NCBI RefSeq assembly: GCF_023094165.1
Contig: NZ_JALMDK010000001.1
Coordinates: 992,001-1,056,000 of the forward strand
Reading direction: 5' to 3'
DNA length: 64,000 nucleotides
From: Crossiella sp. S99.2
GTDB lineage: Bacteria; Actinomycetota; Actinomycetes; Mycobacteriales; Pseudonocardiaceae
Shown: positions 25,133-34,283 of the stretch, piece after piece
Layout of the letters: each line of letters begins with the position of its first letter
How positions within the stretch are numbered: position 1 is the first letter of the stretch
Translations under genes and position numbers: made by a program
The notes under the pieces: model-generated
Database searches by the model: none
What the model was told of the DNA's origin: nothing
Seen by the model: the letters and a program-made list of their open reading frames with translations, nothing else

Positions 25133-25695
25133 CCGGCGCGGTGGCAGGCCCGGACGGGCGGCTGCGCTGCGCCTGGGGCGCCTCCACCCCGGACTACCTC
25201 GACTACCACGACACCGAATGGGGCCGTCCGCTGCGCGGCGAGCAGGCCCTGTTCGAGCGGATGTGTCTGGAGGCGTTCCAGTCCGGGCTGTCCTGGATCA
25301 CCATCCTGCGCAAGCGGGAGAACTTCCGGGCCGCCTTCGCCGGGTTCGACCCGGTGCTGATCGCCGGCTACGGCGAGGCCGATATCGACCGCCTGCTGGG
25401 CGATCCGGGCATCGTGCGCAACCGGGCCAAGATCCTGGCCACCATCCGCAACGCCAACGCGCTGGCCGCACTGGACCAGCCCCTGGACGAGCTGCTGTGG
25501 TCCTTCGCGCCACAACCAGGTCCCCGGCCGAAGACCATGGCGGAGGTCCCGGCGATCACGCCGGAGTCCACCGCCATGGCCAAGACGCTGAAGAAACGCG
25601 GCTTCGCCTTCGTCGGCCCCACCACCTGCTACGCCCTGATGCAGGCCACCGGCATGGTCGACGACCACCTCACCGACTGCTGGATCGCCGCCTAG
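25129..25695 (+). CDS. tag: DNA-3-methyladenine glycosylase I
   Basis: A 188-aa base-excision enzyme that removes 3-methyladenine from alkylated DNA. It shows LRCAWGASTPDYLDYHDTEW, the family motif FERMCLEAFQSGLSWITIL, NRAKILATIRNA and FVGPTTCYALMQATGMVDDH. The Zn-binding Cys/His set typical of TAG is represented by the early Cys, the DYHD His and the C-terminal Cys/His (TCYALM, DHLTDCW). GTGA overlap with the upstream SRPBCC gene. A repeat block begins 5 nt after the stop. Confidence 0.93.
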   Translation: MTGAVAGPDGRLRCAWGASTPDYLDYHDTEWGRPLRGEQALFERMCLEAFQSGLSWITILRKRENFRAAFAGFDPVLIAGYGEADIDRLLGDPGIVRNRAKILATIRNANALAALDQPLDELLWSFAPQPGPRPKTMAEVPAITPESTAMAKTLKKRGFAFVGPTTCYALMQATGMVDDHLTDCWIAA

Positions 25696-25699
25696 CGCC

Positions 25700-25757
25700 G
25701 AGTTGGCCCAACTCGTACGCCAATTTGGGCCAACTCGGCGTACGAGTTGGCCCAAGT
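25700..25757. repeat. Palindromic TTGGsCCAA repeat block, locus B
   Basis: Fills the gap between the convergent 3' ends of tag and the enoyl-CoA hydratase gene. GAGTTGGCCCAACTC (25700-25714) is self-complementary. TTGGGCCAACTC (25725-25736) pairs perfectly with GAGTTGGCCCAA (25744-25755) around loop ggcgtac, identical to locus A in stem and loop. Confidence 0.85.
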
Positions 25758-25759
25758 GG

Positions 25760-26542
25760 TCAGCGGCCGGTGAAGGTGGGCTTTCGCTTGGCCACGAAGG
25801 CTTCCACCGCCTCGCGGTGGTCGGTGGTCTGACCGGCTTCGGCCTGGGTGCGGCCCTCGGTTTCCAGCGCGGCCTCCAGATCGGCGCCCGCCGCGGTCAG
25901 CATGGCCTCCTTGAGCATGGCGTAGGCCGTGGTCGGCCCGGCCGCCAGCCGCGCGGCCAGCTCCTGGGCCGCGGACAGGGCCTCGCCGTCGGGCACCACC
26001 CGGTTGACCATGCCGATCTCCTTGGCCTCCGGCGCGGCGATCGGCTGGGCCAGCAGCATCAGCTCCATCGCCCGGCCGTAGCCGATCAGCCGGGGCAGCG
26101 TCCAGGACGCGCCGGAGTCCGCGGTCAGCCCCACGTTGGCAAAGGCCATCAGGAACTTCGCCGACTCGGCCGCGATCCGCAGGTCGCAGGCATAGGCCAG
26201 GGAGGCGCCCGCGCCGGCGGCCATCCCGTTCACCGCGGCGATCACCGGCTTGGGCATCCCGGTCACCGCGCGCACCATCGGGTTGTAATGCCTGCGCACC
26301 GTCTCCAACGGCATCGGATCGCCCTGCTCCAGCAGCGAGATGTGTTCCTTGAGGTCCTGACCGGCGCAGAAGGCCTTGCCCGCGCCGGTGATCACCACCG
26401 CGCGCACCGCCGGGTCCTGGGCCGCCTCGTGCAGGGCGGCCAGCAGGCCCTCCTTCAACGCCACGGTGAAGGAGTTGAACGACTCCGGCCGGTTCAGGGT
26501 GAACGTGCGGACCCCGTCGGAATCGTCGATGAGCAGCGACAC
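25760..26542 (-). CDS. Enoyl-CoA hydratase/isomerase family (PaaG-like)
   Basis: A 260-aa crotonase-fold protein. It shows GAGKAFCAGQDLKE (oxyanion/CoA loop), KPVIAAVNGMAAGAGASLAYACDLRIA and SAKFLMAFANVGLTADSGASWTLPRLIG. The GLTADSG stretch with an Asp is characteristic of PaaG/ring-oxepin isomerase-type members. GTG 26542 has GAGGAG 8 nt upstream. It lies 25 nt after the PaaX-type regulator gene on the same strand, consistent with phenylacetate-type catabolism. No other paa genes are nearby, so the pathway assignment is weak. Confidence 0.85.
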   Translation of the reverse strand: MSLLIDDSDGVRTFTLNRPESFNSFTVALKEGLLAALHEAAQDPAVRAVVITGAGKAFCAGQDLKEHISLLEQGDPMPLETVRRHYNPMVRAVTGMPKPVIAAVNGMAAGAGASLAYACDLRIAAESAKFLMAFANVGLTADSGASWTLPRLIGYGRAMELMLLAQPIAAPEAKEIGMVNRVVPDGEALSAAQELAARLAAGPTTAYAMLKEAMLTAAGADLEAALETEGRTQAEAGQTTDHREAVEAFVAKRKPTFTGR

Positions 26543-26567
26543 AGTGGACTCCTCAGCGTTGAGTTGG

Positions 26568-27341
26568 TCAGTCGAGACAGCTCTCCAGGAACGCGACCGC
26601 GCCCCTGGCCAGCTTCTGGGTGCTGGTGTCGAAGAACCGGGCCGCGGTGTGCCCCGGCCAGTCCGCGGGCAGCAGCTGCGGCGGCAGGCCAGGGTCACGA
26701 AACAAGAACTTTCTCCACGCGTGCAGCAGCTCCTGGCTGGCGGCGAAGGCCGAGGGCGGCGAAGCCGGGTCCACTGCGGACAGTCGGGGCTCCCAGTCGG
26801 CCACGAAACGCTGGTAGTCCGCACCCAGTGCGCCCAGGTCCCAGGCCTTGGCGGCCAGCTCCACATCGCTGCCCTCGTGCGCGGCGAAGAAGGTGCGCGC
26901 GGCGATCTTCTCGGTGCTCAGCAGCTCGGAAAGCTCAGCTGAGAAGCGGGGTGCGACCCAAGTCACTGGACCCAACTCTCCGTAACCCAGCAACTTCAGC
27001 GAGGAAGTGAGTTCCTCCCGCTCGGGCCGGGCCGGCAGCTCCTCCAGGACCACCAGATGCCACTGGCCGTCCCATGTGGACGGACGCGTTCGATAGATTC
27101 GCGCACCCGCCTCGTCGAGCCTCCGCTCGGCTCGCGGGGTGAGCGCGTAACCTGGGCTCCCGTGCAGCCGAACGGGCTTCAACCAGCCCTGACGGACCGT
27201 CCGCGACACCGCGGTACGCACGGCAGGAGCGGCGAAACCCAACGGCTCCAACAGCCGGACCAGCGCGGCGACGGTCGCCGCACCGCCCCTGGCACGAAGA
27301 TGTCCGCCATAGACGTCGAACAACGCTGAACGAGCCCGCAC
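26568..27341 (-). CDS. PaaX-family transcriptional regulator
   Basis: A 257-aa GntR-like winged-helix repressor family that in other bacteria senses phenylacetyl-CoA. The N-terminus shows RARSALFDVYGGHLRARGG, AAPAVRTAVSRTVRQGWLKP and GYALTPRAERRLDEAGARIY. The C-terminal ligand domain contains DGQWHLVVLEE and ends with a helical part (LLHAWRKFLFRDPGLP). GTG 27341 is the best start; upstream in-frame sequence has no strong start codon. It precedes the enoyl-CoA hydratase gene, probably in one operon. Confidence 0.88.
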   Translation of the reverse strand: MRARSALFDVYGGHLRARGGAATVAALVRLLEPLGFAAPAVRTAVSRTVRQGWLKPVRLHGSPGYALTPRAERRLDEAGARIYRTRPSTWDGQWHLVVLEELPARPEREELTSSLKLLGYGELGPVTWVAPRFSAELSELLSTEKIAARTFFAAHEGSDVELAAKAWDLGALGADYQRFVADWEPRLSAVDPASPPSAFAASQELLHAWRKFLFRDPGLPPQLLPADWPGHTAARFFDTSTQKLARGAVAFLESCLD

Positions 27342-27503
27342 GACGGCCGAGTCTGTCAGTCCGAAGACTCCTCGACCAGCCCGAGCGCGACACGAGATGA
27401 TCGGTTCGGTTTCGCAGGTGCGTACATATGGGGGACAATGGAGACCTACCGGTATGTCGGGGGATGTGCCGGCGGGGAAGGTTGTTGACGGAGGGAGCAC
27501 GCG

Positions 27504-27671
27504 ATGGCGGCCATGAAGCCCCGGACCGGTGACGGTCCCCTGGAGGTCACCAAGGAGGGCCGCGGCATTGTCATGCGCGTTCCGCTGGAAGGTGGGGGGC
27601 GCCTCGTCGTCGAGATGTCGGCGGAGGAGGCAAGCAACCTGGGCGATGCCTTGAAGGCCGCCGCCGGCTGA
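27504..27671 (+). CDS. DUF3117 small protein (Rv1211-like)
   Basis: A 55-aa protein reading MAAMKPRTGDGPLEVTKEGR and continuing with a short beta-strand region and an acidic C-terminal helix (AEEASNLGDALKAAAG). It is highly conserved across actinobacteria and still of unknown function. GGAGGGAG lies 6 nt before the ATG. A GACAAT -10 candidate lies near 27430 in the 162-nt gap behind paaX. A strong hairpin terminator follows 29 nt after the stop, so it is a monocistronic unit. Confidence 0.9.
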   Translation: MAAMKPRTGDGPLEVTKEGRGIVMRVPLEGGGRLVVEMSAEEASNLGDALKAAAG

Positions 27672-27699
27672 CGCCGTACACCAGGTTCCGCTTTCTTTC

Positions 27700-27732
27700 A
27701 GTCCCCGGTTTGCGTCACGCAAGCCGGGGACT
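27700..27732 (+). terminator. Intrinsic terminator after the DUF3117 gene
   Basis: Arms AGTCCCCGG-ttTGC (27700-27713) and GCAaGCCGGGGACT (27719-27732) form a 13-bp stem with minor interruption. It is followed by tgtt. Confidence 0.75.
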
Positions 27733-27809
27733 TGTTACGTTCACACGACGGTGTGCGAAGGTTCAACTCCGCCGCACGCTCCCAGTCGTTTCGCCCTGGA
27801 GGTCCTTCA

Positions 27810-29324
27810 GTGCCATCCGTGGTGCCCACCGCGCCCAGCCCGGTGCCCGAAGTCACGATCGCGCGCAAACGGCGTAAGGCCGCGCCGCCGGTTGTGTTGG
27901 CGCACAAGGGCGAACAGGGTCCGGAGGTCGGCACCGGCGCGGACTCCCTCGACCTGCCCGCCGGCTGGAGCGAGGCGCTCGCGCTGACCGGTTCGGCCGG
28001 CGAGACCCGGGTGGTGCCGCAGTCCGGCAGCGGGTTGGCCTGGGTGCTCGGTCTGGGCGCGGGCACGGTGAAGGACTGGCGTTCGGCGGGCGCGGCACTG
28101 GTCCGGGCGGCCGACGCGCGGGCCGCCGCGGATGAGGAGAACGGCCGCACCCCGGCCAAGCAGTTGCAGGTCTTGCTGCCCTCGGACGCCGACGCCGAGC
28201 GGGTGGCCGCGTTCACCACCGGTGTCGCGCTGGGCGGCTACAAGTTCAAGGTCACCGGCGGCAAGCAGGCCCCGGTCACCAAGGCGGTCGAGCTGGTGCT
28301 GCCCGAGGGCGTGGCCGCCCCGGAGCTGGCCGATGCGGTCGCCGGAGCCGCGCAACGCGCCCGGGTGACCTCGATCGCACGTGATCTTGCTAACACCCCC
28401 TCGGATGTCAAGGACCCGGCCTGGCTGGCGAGCACCGCGGCCCGGCTGGGCAAGGGCGTCGACGGGCTGACCGTGACCGTCCGGGACGAGAAGTGGCTGG
28501 CGAAGCAGGGCTTCGGCGGCGTGCTCGCGGTCGGCGGCGGTTCGTCCCGCCCGCCGCGCTTCGTCGAACTGACCTGGCGGCCCGAACAGGTCAGCGCGGA
28601 CTCCCCGCACCTGGTGCTGGTGGGCAAGGGCATCACCTTCGACACCGGCGGCATCTCGATCAAGCCCGCGGCCGGCATGCACCTGATGCGCACCGACATG
28701 TCCGGTGGGGCCGCGGTGATCGCCGCGCTGCTGGGCATCGCCGCGCTCAAGCTCCCGGTCAAGGTGACCGGCCTGGTGCCGTGCGCGGAGAACCACGTCT
28801 CCGGCACCGCCTATCGGCCCGGTGACGTGGTCCGGCACTACGGCGGCACCACCACCGAGGTCACCAACACCGACGCCGAGGGCCGGATGGTGCTGGCCGA
28901 CGCGCTGGCCTACGGCGTGGTCACCCACCAGCCGGACCTCTTGGTCGACGTGGCCACGCTGACCGGCGCGATGAAGGTCTCCCTCGGCACTCGCACCGGC
29001 GGCCTGTTCGCCACCGACGAGGACCTGGCCGAGCGGATCACCGGCGCGGGCGCGCGGGTCGGCGAGGCCTGGTGGCGGATGCCACTGCTGGCCGCGCACG
29101 AGGACGATGTGCGCAGCGAGCTGGCCGATCTGCGGCAGTGCCCGCCGGGACCGGGCGGGGTCACCGCCGCGCTGTTCCTGCGCGAGTTCACCGCCGGACT
29201 GCCCTGGGCGCACCTGGACATCGCGGGCCCGGCCCGCGCGGAGAAGGCCTACGACGAGGTGACCGGCGGCGCCACCGGCTTCGCCGCGCGCACCCTGGTG
29301 GAACTGGTCGCCGGCTACGCCTGA
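27810..29324 (+). CDS. pepA: Leucyl aminopeptidase (M17)
   Basis: Two-metal cytosolic aminopeptidase, hexameric in this family. From GTG 27810 the 504-aa protein has an N-terminal macro-like domain, then the catalytic domain with LVGKGITFDTGGISIKPA (Lys and Asp metal ligands) and the M17 signature NTDAEGRMVLADALAY. The conserved Arg lies in the same signature. GGAGG is 7 nt upstream of GTG 27810, so the longer frame from 27732 is rejected. The 3' end overlaps the convergent LysR gene by 10 nt. Confidence 0.93.
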   Translation: MPSVVPTAPSPVPEVTIARKRRKAAPPVVLAHKGEQGPEVGTGADSLDLPAGWSEALALTGSAGETRVVPQSGSGLAWVLGLGAGTVKDWRSAGAALVRAADARAAADEENGRTPAKQLQVLLPSDADAERVAAFTTGVALGGYKFKVTGGKQAPVTKAVELVLPEGVAAPELADAVAGAAQRARVTSIARDLANTPSDVKDPAWLASTAARLGKGVDGLTVTVRDEKWLAKQGFGGVLAVGGGSSRPPRFVELTWRPEQVSADSPHLVLVGKGITFDTGGISIKPAAGMHLMRTDMSGGAAVIAALLGIAALKLPVKVTGLVPCAENHVSGTAYRPGDVVRHYGGTTTEVTNTDAEGRMVLADALAYGVVTHQPDLLVDVATLTGAMKVSLGTRTGGLFATDEDLAERITGAGARVGEAWWRMPLLAAHEDDVRSELADLRQCPPGPGGVTAALFLREFTAGLPWAHLDIAGPARAEKAYDEVTGGATGFAARTLVELVAGYA

Positions 29325-30232
29325 GCCGGGGCCGCGCGCAGCGTGAAGTCCCGGAAGGCGCGGACCGCGGGCGGGAGTCGCTGACCCGCGGCCCAGACCA
29401 GTTCGACGGTCCGCACCAGCCGGGGCGTCAGCTCCACCTCGACCACCCCCGGCGGCGGCACCCGCTCGGCCGGGGGTAGCAGGGACACGCCCAGGCCGGC
29501 CGAGACCAGGCCGCGCAGGGTCTCGGTCTCCTGTCCCTCGAAGGCGATCCGCGGCGTGAACCCGGCCGCGGCGCACAGCTCGTCGGTGATCAGGCGCAGG
29601 CCGAAGCCGGGTTCGAGCTGCACAAAATCGTCCTCGGCCAGTTCGGCCACGCCGATCTCGGCCCGGCCCGCGAGGGGGTGCTGCTCCGGCAGCACCGCCA
29701 CCAGGCGCTGCTCCAGGATCGGCACCCGGTGCAGCCGGTCCGGGAACCCGCTGGGCGTGGCGGCGGTGAGCACCAGGTCCAGTTCGCCGGTGAGCAGCTT
29801 GGCCACGATGTGGATGTGCGCGGCCTGTGCCAGGCTGAACCGGATGCCGGGGTGCTCGGCGTGAAAGCGGCGCAGCAGGTCCGGCACCAGCGAGCGGCCG
29901 AAGCCGTGCAGGAAGCCCAGGGCCACGTGCCCGCGTTCCGGATCGACCTCCTCGGCGGCCCGGCGGCAGCCGCCCTCCAGCACCGCGAGCGCCTCGCCGG
30001 CGGCCTCGGCGAGCAGCTGACCGGCCCTGGTGAGCCGGATGCCGCGGCCCTGCCGGGTGACCAGCGGGGCACCCAGGGTGCGGCCCAGTTCGGCCACCCA
30101 TCGGGTCACTGTGGGCTGGGGCACGCCGAGGGACTCGGCTGTCCGGGTCACGTGCCGGTGCTCGGCCAGCGCGCGCAGCAGTTCCAGGCGCGGGGCCAGC
30201 GCGTTGACCAGTGGCTCGGTTGACTCATCCAT
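29315..30232 (-). CDS. LysR-type transcriptional regulator
   Basis: A 305-aa regulator. The N-terminal winged helix (ELLRALAEHRHVTRTAESLG, VPQPTVTRWVAELGRTLG) is followed by a type 2 periplasmic-binding-like effector domain (ALGFLHGFGRSLVPDLLRRF). It is divergent from an MFS exporter gene and probably controls it, the standard arrangement. An alternative ATG at 30262, near TAATAC, would add 10 aa; 30232 is kept because it gives a normal N-terminus. The effector is unknown. Confidence 0.9.
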   Translation of the reverse strand: MDESTEPLVNALAPRLELLRALAEHRHVTRTAESLGVPQPTVTRWVAELGRTLGAPLVTRQGRGIRLTRAGQLLAEAAGEALAVLEGGCRRAAEEVDPERGHVALGFLHGFGRSLVPDLLRRFHAEHPGIRFSLAQAAHIHIVAKLLTGELDLVLTAATPSGFPDRLHRVPILEQRLVAVLPEQHPLAGRAEIGVAELAEDDFVQLEPGFGLRLITDELCAAAGFTPRIAFEGQETETLRGLVSAGLGVSLLPPAERVPPPGVVEVELTPRLVRTVELVWAAGQRLPPAVRAFRDFTLRAAPAQA

Positions 30233-30262
30233 GAGGGTATGGATCGTCGCACATTCCGACAT

Positions 30263-30291
30263 TGGACGTATTAGAAAACGATTCCTACGGT
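30263..30291 (+). promoter_or_regulatory. Promoter of the MFS gene
   Basis: TTGGAC (30263-30268), a 17-nt spacer and TACGGT (30286-30291) fit a housekeeping promoter. The MFS ATG follows 7 nt later, so the message is probably leaderless. The region also serves the divergent lysR gene. Confidence 0.6.
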
Positions 30292-30298
30292 CGGGGCC

Positions 30299-31654
30299 AT
30301 GACCTCGGAGCGCTGGCGGCAAGCCCGGCTGACCCTCGGCGTGGCCGCCGGCGGATTCACCGTCTTCACGCTGCTCTACGCGCCGCAGTCGGTGCTGCCG
30401 GTGCTGGCCACCGGCTTCCGGCTGACCGAGGCGGAGGCCGCGCTCTCGGTCACCCTGGCCACCCTCGCGCTGGCCGTCGGGGTGCTGCCGCTGGCCATGC
30501 TGTCCGAGGCGGTGGGGAGGCGGCCGGTGATGATCGGCGCGCTGGTCACCGCGATCGCCATCGGGCTGCTCTGCCCGCTGGCCGGGGACTTCGGCACGCT
30601 GCTGATCCTGCGTGCGGCCCAGGGCCTGGCGGTGGCCGGACTGCCCGCGGTGGCCATGGCCTACCTGGCCGAGGAGATCGAACCGGGCCGGGTGGGCGCG
30701 GCGATGGGGCGCTACGTAGGGGCCAACTCACTCGGCGGACTGTCCGGGCGGCTGATCTCCGGGCTGGCCACCGGCTGGGGCGGCTGGCAGAGCGGGCTGA
30801 CCGCGGCGGCGGCGCTGGCCACGGTCAGCGGCCTGTGCGCGATCGTGCTGATGCCGCGTTCCCGGGCCGGTCGGCCCGGGCTGCGACTGCCCGCGGTGCT
30901 GGCCGGGGTGCGCACCGCGCTGCGCGATCCGGTGCTGTTCGGGCCGTACGCGGTGGCCATGCTGATGACCGGGGTGTTCGTCGCGGTGCACAACGTGGTG
31001 ACCTTCCGGCTCACCGACGCCCCGTTCTCACTGGCGCCGGCGGTGGTCTCGCTGGTCTTCCTCTGTTACGCCGCGGGCAGCGGGGGCTCGGCGCTGGCCG
31101 GGAAGCTGGCCGACCGGCGTGGACGGTTGCCGGTGCTGCTGTGCGCGATCGGCTTCGTGCTGACCGGTCTGCTGCTGACGCTGCCGGACAACGTGCCGCT
31201 GATCGTGGTCGGCCTGACCGTGTTCACCGGCGGGTTCTTCGCCGTGCACGCGGTGGCCAGCGGCTGGGTCGGCGCCCGCGCCCCGGCCGCGGCACGCGGT
31301 CAGGCCTCAGCGATCTACCTGCTCTTCTACTACCTGGGCAGCAGTGTCGGCGGCACCCTCGGCGGCCTGGTCTACGCGCCCTTCGGCTGGGGCGGCGTGG
31401 TGATCATGTCCTGCTGCTGGGTGCTGGCCGCCGGTGGCGCGGCCCTGGCCGCGGGCCTGGCCTGGCGGTCCGACCGCGGGGTCCGGCCGGCTCAGAAGTC
31501 CAGGGACAAGGTCATCGCCGGACTGGTCGCGGAGAAGCTGAACGAGCCGCGGCTGGGCAGGGTGACGGTGCCAGAGGACAGCGCCACCGTCACCGAGGGC
31601 ACGGTGGCCGGGACCTCCACCACCAGCGCGGTCGGGAAGACGTCCCCGCCGTAG
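30299..31654 (+). CDS. MFS transporter (drug/sugar efflux type)
   Basis: A 451-aa major facilitator with about 12 membrane segments. The loop 2-3 motif is recognisable near LSEAVGRRPVMIGALV. A second cytoplasmic GKLADRRGRLPVLL lies between helices 8 and 9. It is likely a proton-coupled exporter regulated by the divergent LysR gene; the substrate is unknown. The last ~55 residues (after DRGVRPAQKSR) are hydrophilic, not family-like, and are encoded antisense to the end of the next lipoprotein gene (163-nt overlap). The natural stop may therefore have been lost. Confidence 0.88.
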   Translation: MTSERWRQARLTLGVAAGGFTVFTLLYAPQSVLPVLATGFRLTEAEAALSVTLATLALAVGVLPLAMLSEAVGRRPVMIGALVTAIAIGLLCPLAGDFGTLLILRAAQGLAVAGLPAVAMAYLAEEIEPGRVGAAMGRYVGANSLGGLSGRLISGLATGWGGWQSGLTAAAALATVSGLCAIVLMPRSRAGRPGLRLPAVLAGVRTALRDPVLFGPYAVAMLMTGVFVAVHNVVTFRLTDAPFSLAPAVVSLVFLCYAAGSGGSALAGKLADRRGRLPVLLCAIGFVLTGLLLTLPDNVPLIVVGLTVFTGGFFAVHAVASGWVGARAPAAARGQASAIYLLFYYLGSSVGGTLGGLVYAPFGWGGVVIMSCCWVLAAGGAALAAGLAWRSDRGVRPAQKSRDKVIAGLVAEKLNEPRLGRVTVPEDSATVTEGTVAGTSTTSAVGKTSPP

Positions 31655-32955
31655 CGCAGGCCCTTGAGCGGGGCCTTGGTCCCGTTGGGCAGCTTCACCA
31701 CGATGTGCTCGCCGGTGAGCGGTCCGCCCAGCGCCTCCGGCAGGCTGCCCTCGCCGCGGACCCTGATCTCCAGCAGTGCCTTGCCCGGCTCCGCGGTGAT
31801 CACTTGCAGCCGTCCCGAACTGTCCAGGACCGGGCGCTGCAGGCCCAGCCGCACGCCCTGCACGGTGAGCCGGGCCGTGCCGGAGCTGCCTTTGTGCTGG
31901 AAGGTCAGGTCCTGACCGGCGGTGGTCGGGGCCGCCCCGGAACCCGCCCGGCGCAGGGCTTCCGGCAGCGGATAGCTCGACTTGCCGCTGGGCAGTTCGA
32001 TCTGCTGCTCCACCCCTGGACTGGGTTTGGAACGCAGCACCAGCCGGGGCGGGGCCTGGCCAGTGTCCTTGGCCGGCAGCGTGAAGACCAGGAAGAAGCC
32101 GCCGAAGTTGGGCAGCTGGGAGTCCGGCACGTCGTGCCAGCCATCCGGCAGGTCCAGCGCCAGCTCCGGCCGCGGCGGCGCGCCCCGGCTCCAGGCCAGC
32201 TCGGTCAGCTCCTGGTCCAGCTGGCTGATCCGGTCGCTGTGCAGGCGCAGCACCGCCAGCCTGCTGCCCGGTTCCGGGCTGAGCACCCCGCCGTCGGGCA
32301 GGGTGAACTGCTGCGGGTTGCCCCAGCCGGTGGCCTTGACGCTGAGGAAATCGTCCCGGACCTTGATCGCGTCCACCGGGATGAGGCCCAGGTCGCCGTT
32401 GGTCCTGCCGCCGTTGTCCGCGACCACCGCGAAGAAGCCGGGACCGGCGCTGCGCTGCTCGGACCCGGTGGGCTTGGCCTGGGTGCCGTCCACCCGCACC
32501 ATCTCGGTCGAGGGCGTGCTGGAGGTGCCCGGTTCGGGCAGTTTCGGCTCGCCCACGGCGAACTGGCCGTTCTGCTGGGTCAGCGGCACCGGGATCCAGT
32601 CCGGGGCGGGCCCGGTGCCGGGCACCTGCACCGGGCCGCACCAGAGCGTGTCGGTGACATCGACCGCCCGGCCCTGCTGGGTCTGGGTGTTCGGGTCCAC
32701 CTTGGCGAACCAGCAGTGCACACTGCCGTCCCCGGAGCGGGCCACCTTCTGCTGGGCCAGCGCCCTGGTGATGGACGCCTCGGCCGCGGCCTGCAGATGC
32801 TGGCCGCCGCTGAGCCGCTTGCCGCTGATGGAGACGTCGATGGGCACCGGCGCGGGGTCGGGCTTGGGCGCTTCCGGCGGCGCGGCACAGCCCGCGCCCA
32901 GGAGCACCACCGCGAGCACGCTCGTACGCAGTACTCCGTCGGCACACACCGCCAC
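31492..32955 (-). CDS. Large exported lipoprotein, function unknown
   Basis: A 487-aa protein with signal peptide (VLRTSVLAVVLLGAGC, lipobox LGAGC, Cys about residue 23). It is followed by a Pro-rich linker and an extracytoplasmic part without a recognisable domain. Repeated beta-rich segments (LDLPDGWHDVPDSQLPNFGG, LTVQGVRLGLQRPVL) suggest a stacked beta structure. GTG 32955 has GGAGG 8 nt upstream. An imperfect CCGGTAG/CTACCGG inverted repeat (32967-32996) lies just before the ribosome binding site. It ends within the MFS 3' region on the opposite strand. Confidence 0.75.
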   Translation of the reverse strand: MAVCADGVLRTSVLAVVLLGAGCAAPPEAPKPDPAPVPIDVSISGKRLSGGQHLQAAAEASITRALAQQKVARSGDGSVHCWFAKVDPNTQTQQGRAVDVTDTLWCGPVQVPGTGPAPDWIPVPLTQQNGQFAVGEPKLPEPGTSSTPSTEMVRVDGTQAKPTGSEQRSAGPGFFAVVADNGGRTNGDLGLIPVDAIKVRDDFLSVKATGWGNPQQFTLPDGGVLSPEPGSRLAVLRLHSDRISQLDQELTELAWSRGAPPRPELALDLPDGWHDVPDSQLPNFGGFFLVFTLPAKDTGQAPPRLVLRSKPSPGVEQQIELPSGKSSYPLPEALRRAGSGAAPTTAGQDLTFQHKGSSGTARLTVQGVRLGLQRPVLDSSGRLQVITAEPGKALLEIRVRGEGSLPEALGGPLTGEHIVVKLPNGTKAPLKGLRYGGDVFPTALVVEVPATVPSVTVALSSGTVTLPSRGSFSFSATSPAMTLSLDF

Positions 32956-33076
32956 GACAAACCCCTCCGGTAGTGGAGATCAATTCCCTCTACCGGCTAA
33001 GGCGCAGAATCGGGTTGCGGGGTTGTATGGTTACAGAAAGATCAAACTGTGATGACGGTCACGGCCATTCGGCGTA

Positions 33077-34234
33077 CTACTGGCCGAGCGCACGTCGGTA
33101 CACGTCAACGGTCTGCGCGGCCATCGTGGCCCAGGAGAACTCCGTCTCGGCCCGCCGCCTGCCCGCCTCGCCCAGGGCGCGGGCCCGTGCCGGATCGGCC
33201 AGCAGCTCGTTCACCGCGGTGGCCAGCCCGGCCTCGAAGGCCGCCGGTTCGGCCTCCGCGTAGTGCACCAGCAGCCCGGTCTCGCCGTCGTCGACCACCT
33301 CCGGGATGCCGCCCACGTCGGAGGCCACCACCGCGGTGCCGCAGGCCATCGCCTCCAGGTTCACGATGCCCAGCGGCTCGTACACCGAGGGGCAGACGAA
33401 CACCGTGGCGTGCGAGAGCACCTGCCGGACCTCGTGCTGCTCCAGCATCTTCTGGATCCAGAACACCCCTGGCCGGACCGCGGACAGCTCGGCCACCGCG
33501 GCCGCGGTCTGTTCGGCGATCTCCGGGGTGTCCGGCGCGCCTGCGCACAGCACCAGCTGGGCGGCCGGGTCGATCCGATGCGCGGCCGCGACCAGGTGCC
33601 CGACGCCCTTCTGCCTGGTGATCCGGCCGACGAAGGCCACGATCGGCCGGTCCGGGTCGATGCCGAAACGCTCCAGCGCGTCGGTCTCGCGGACCGGGTG
33701 GTACTTGGCGCTGTCGATGCCGTTGCGCACCACGTGCACCCGGGCCGGGTCCAGCTCCGGGTAGCAGTCCAGCACGTCGGCCCGCATGCCCTCGCTGACC
33801 GCGATGATCGCGTCCGCGGCGGCGTAGGCGGTGCGCTCCACCCAGGAGGAGAGCCGGTAACCGCCGCCGAGCTGCTCGGCCTTCCACGGCCTGCGCGGCT
33901 CCAGCGAGTGCGCGGTGATCACGTGCGGGATGCCGTGCAGCAGCCCGGCCAGGTGCCCGGCCATGTTGGCGTACCAGGTGTGGCTGTGCACCAGCTGCGC
34001 GCCGCCGACCGCGTCCACCATGGACAGATCCACGCCCAGCGTGCTCAGCGCCGGGTTGGCCCGTTCCAGTCCAGGTGGGACGGAGTGCGCGACCGCATCC
34101 GGCCGCGGTGCACCGAAACAGTGCACGTCCACCTCCACGATGGACCGCAGTTCCGGTGTCAGGAACCCGACATGCACACCAGCCCCGCCATAGACGTCCG
34201 GCGGAAATTCCCGTGTCAGCAACGCAACTCGCAC
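33077..34234 (-). CDS. glgM: GlgM/GlgA-type glycosyltransferase (GT4)
   Basis: A 385-aa GT4 enzyme of the GT-B fold. In mycobacteria the orthologue makes alpha-maltose-1-phosphate from ADP-glucose and glucose-1-phosphate for alpha-glucan synthesis. It shows the N-terminal loop [68 protein letters not shown] and the C-terminal Glu-rich loop. GTG 34234 follows TAGCCT (34248-34243) by 8 nt. It is divergent from glgC with 49 nt between start codons, so both ADP-glucose steps are co-located. Confidence 0.92.
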   Translation of the reverse strand: MRVALLTREFPPDVYGGAGVHVGFLTPELRSIVEVDVHCFGAPRPDAVAHSVPPGLERANPALSTLGVDLSMVDAVGGAQLVHSHTWYANMAGHLAGLLHGIPHVITAHSLEPRRPWKAEQLGGGYRLSSWVERTAYAAADAIIAVSEGMRADVLDCYPELDPARVHVVRNGIDSAKYHPVRETDALERFGIDPDRPIVAFVGRITRQKGVGHLVAAAHRIDPAAQLVLCAGAPDTPEIAEQTAAAVAELSAVRPGVFWIQKMLEQHEVRQVLSHATVFVCPSVYEPLGIVNLEAMACGTAVVASDVGGIPEVVDDGETGLLVHYAEAEPAAFEAGLATAVNELLADPARARALGEAGRRRAETEFSWATMAAQTVDVYRRALGQ

Positions 34235-34242
34235 GCTTCGGG

Positions 34243-34275
34243 AGGCTAGTCGCAGCGAAGCGTCACATATAGGGT
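34243..34275. promoter_or_regulatory. Divergent glgM/glgC promoter region
   Basis: TAGCCT at 34248-34243 (minus) serves glgM, and TAGGGT at 34270-34275 (plus) serves glgC. Each is 8 nt before its start codon, so both mRNAs are probably leaderless. The -35 boxes would interleave between them. Confidence 0.55.
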
Positions 34276-34283
34276 CGGTGATC

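Noticed and set aside
30262..30322. Longer LysR N-termini
   Set aside because: The ATG at 30232 already gives a standard helix-turn-helix start; the farther start at 30322 reaches into the MFS gene.
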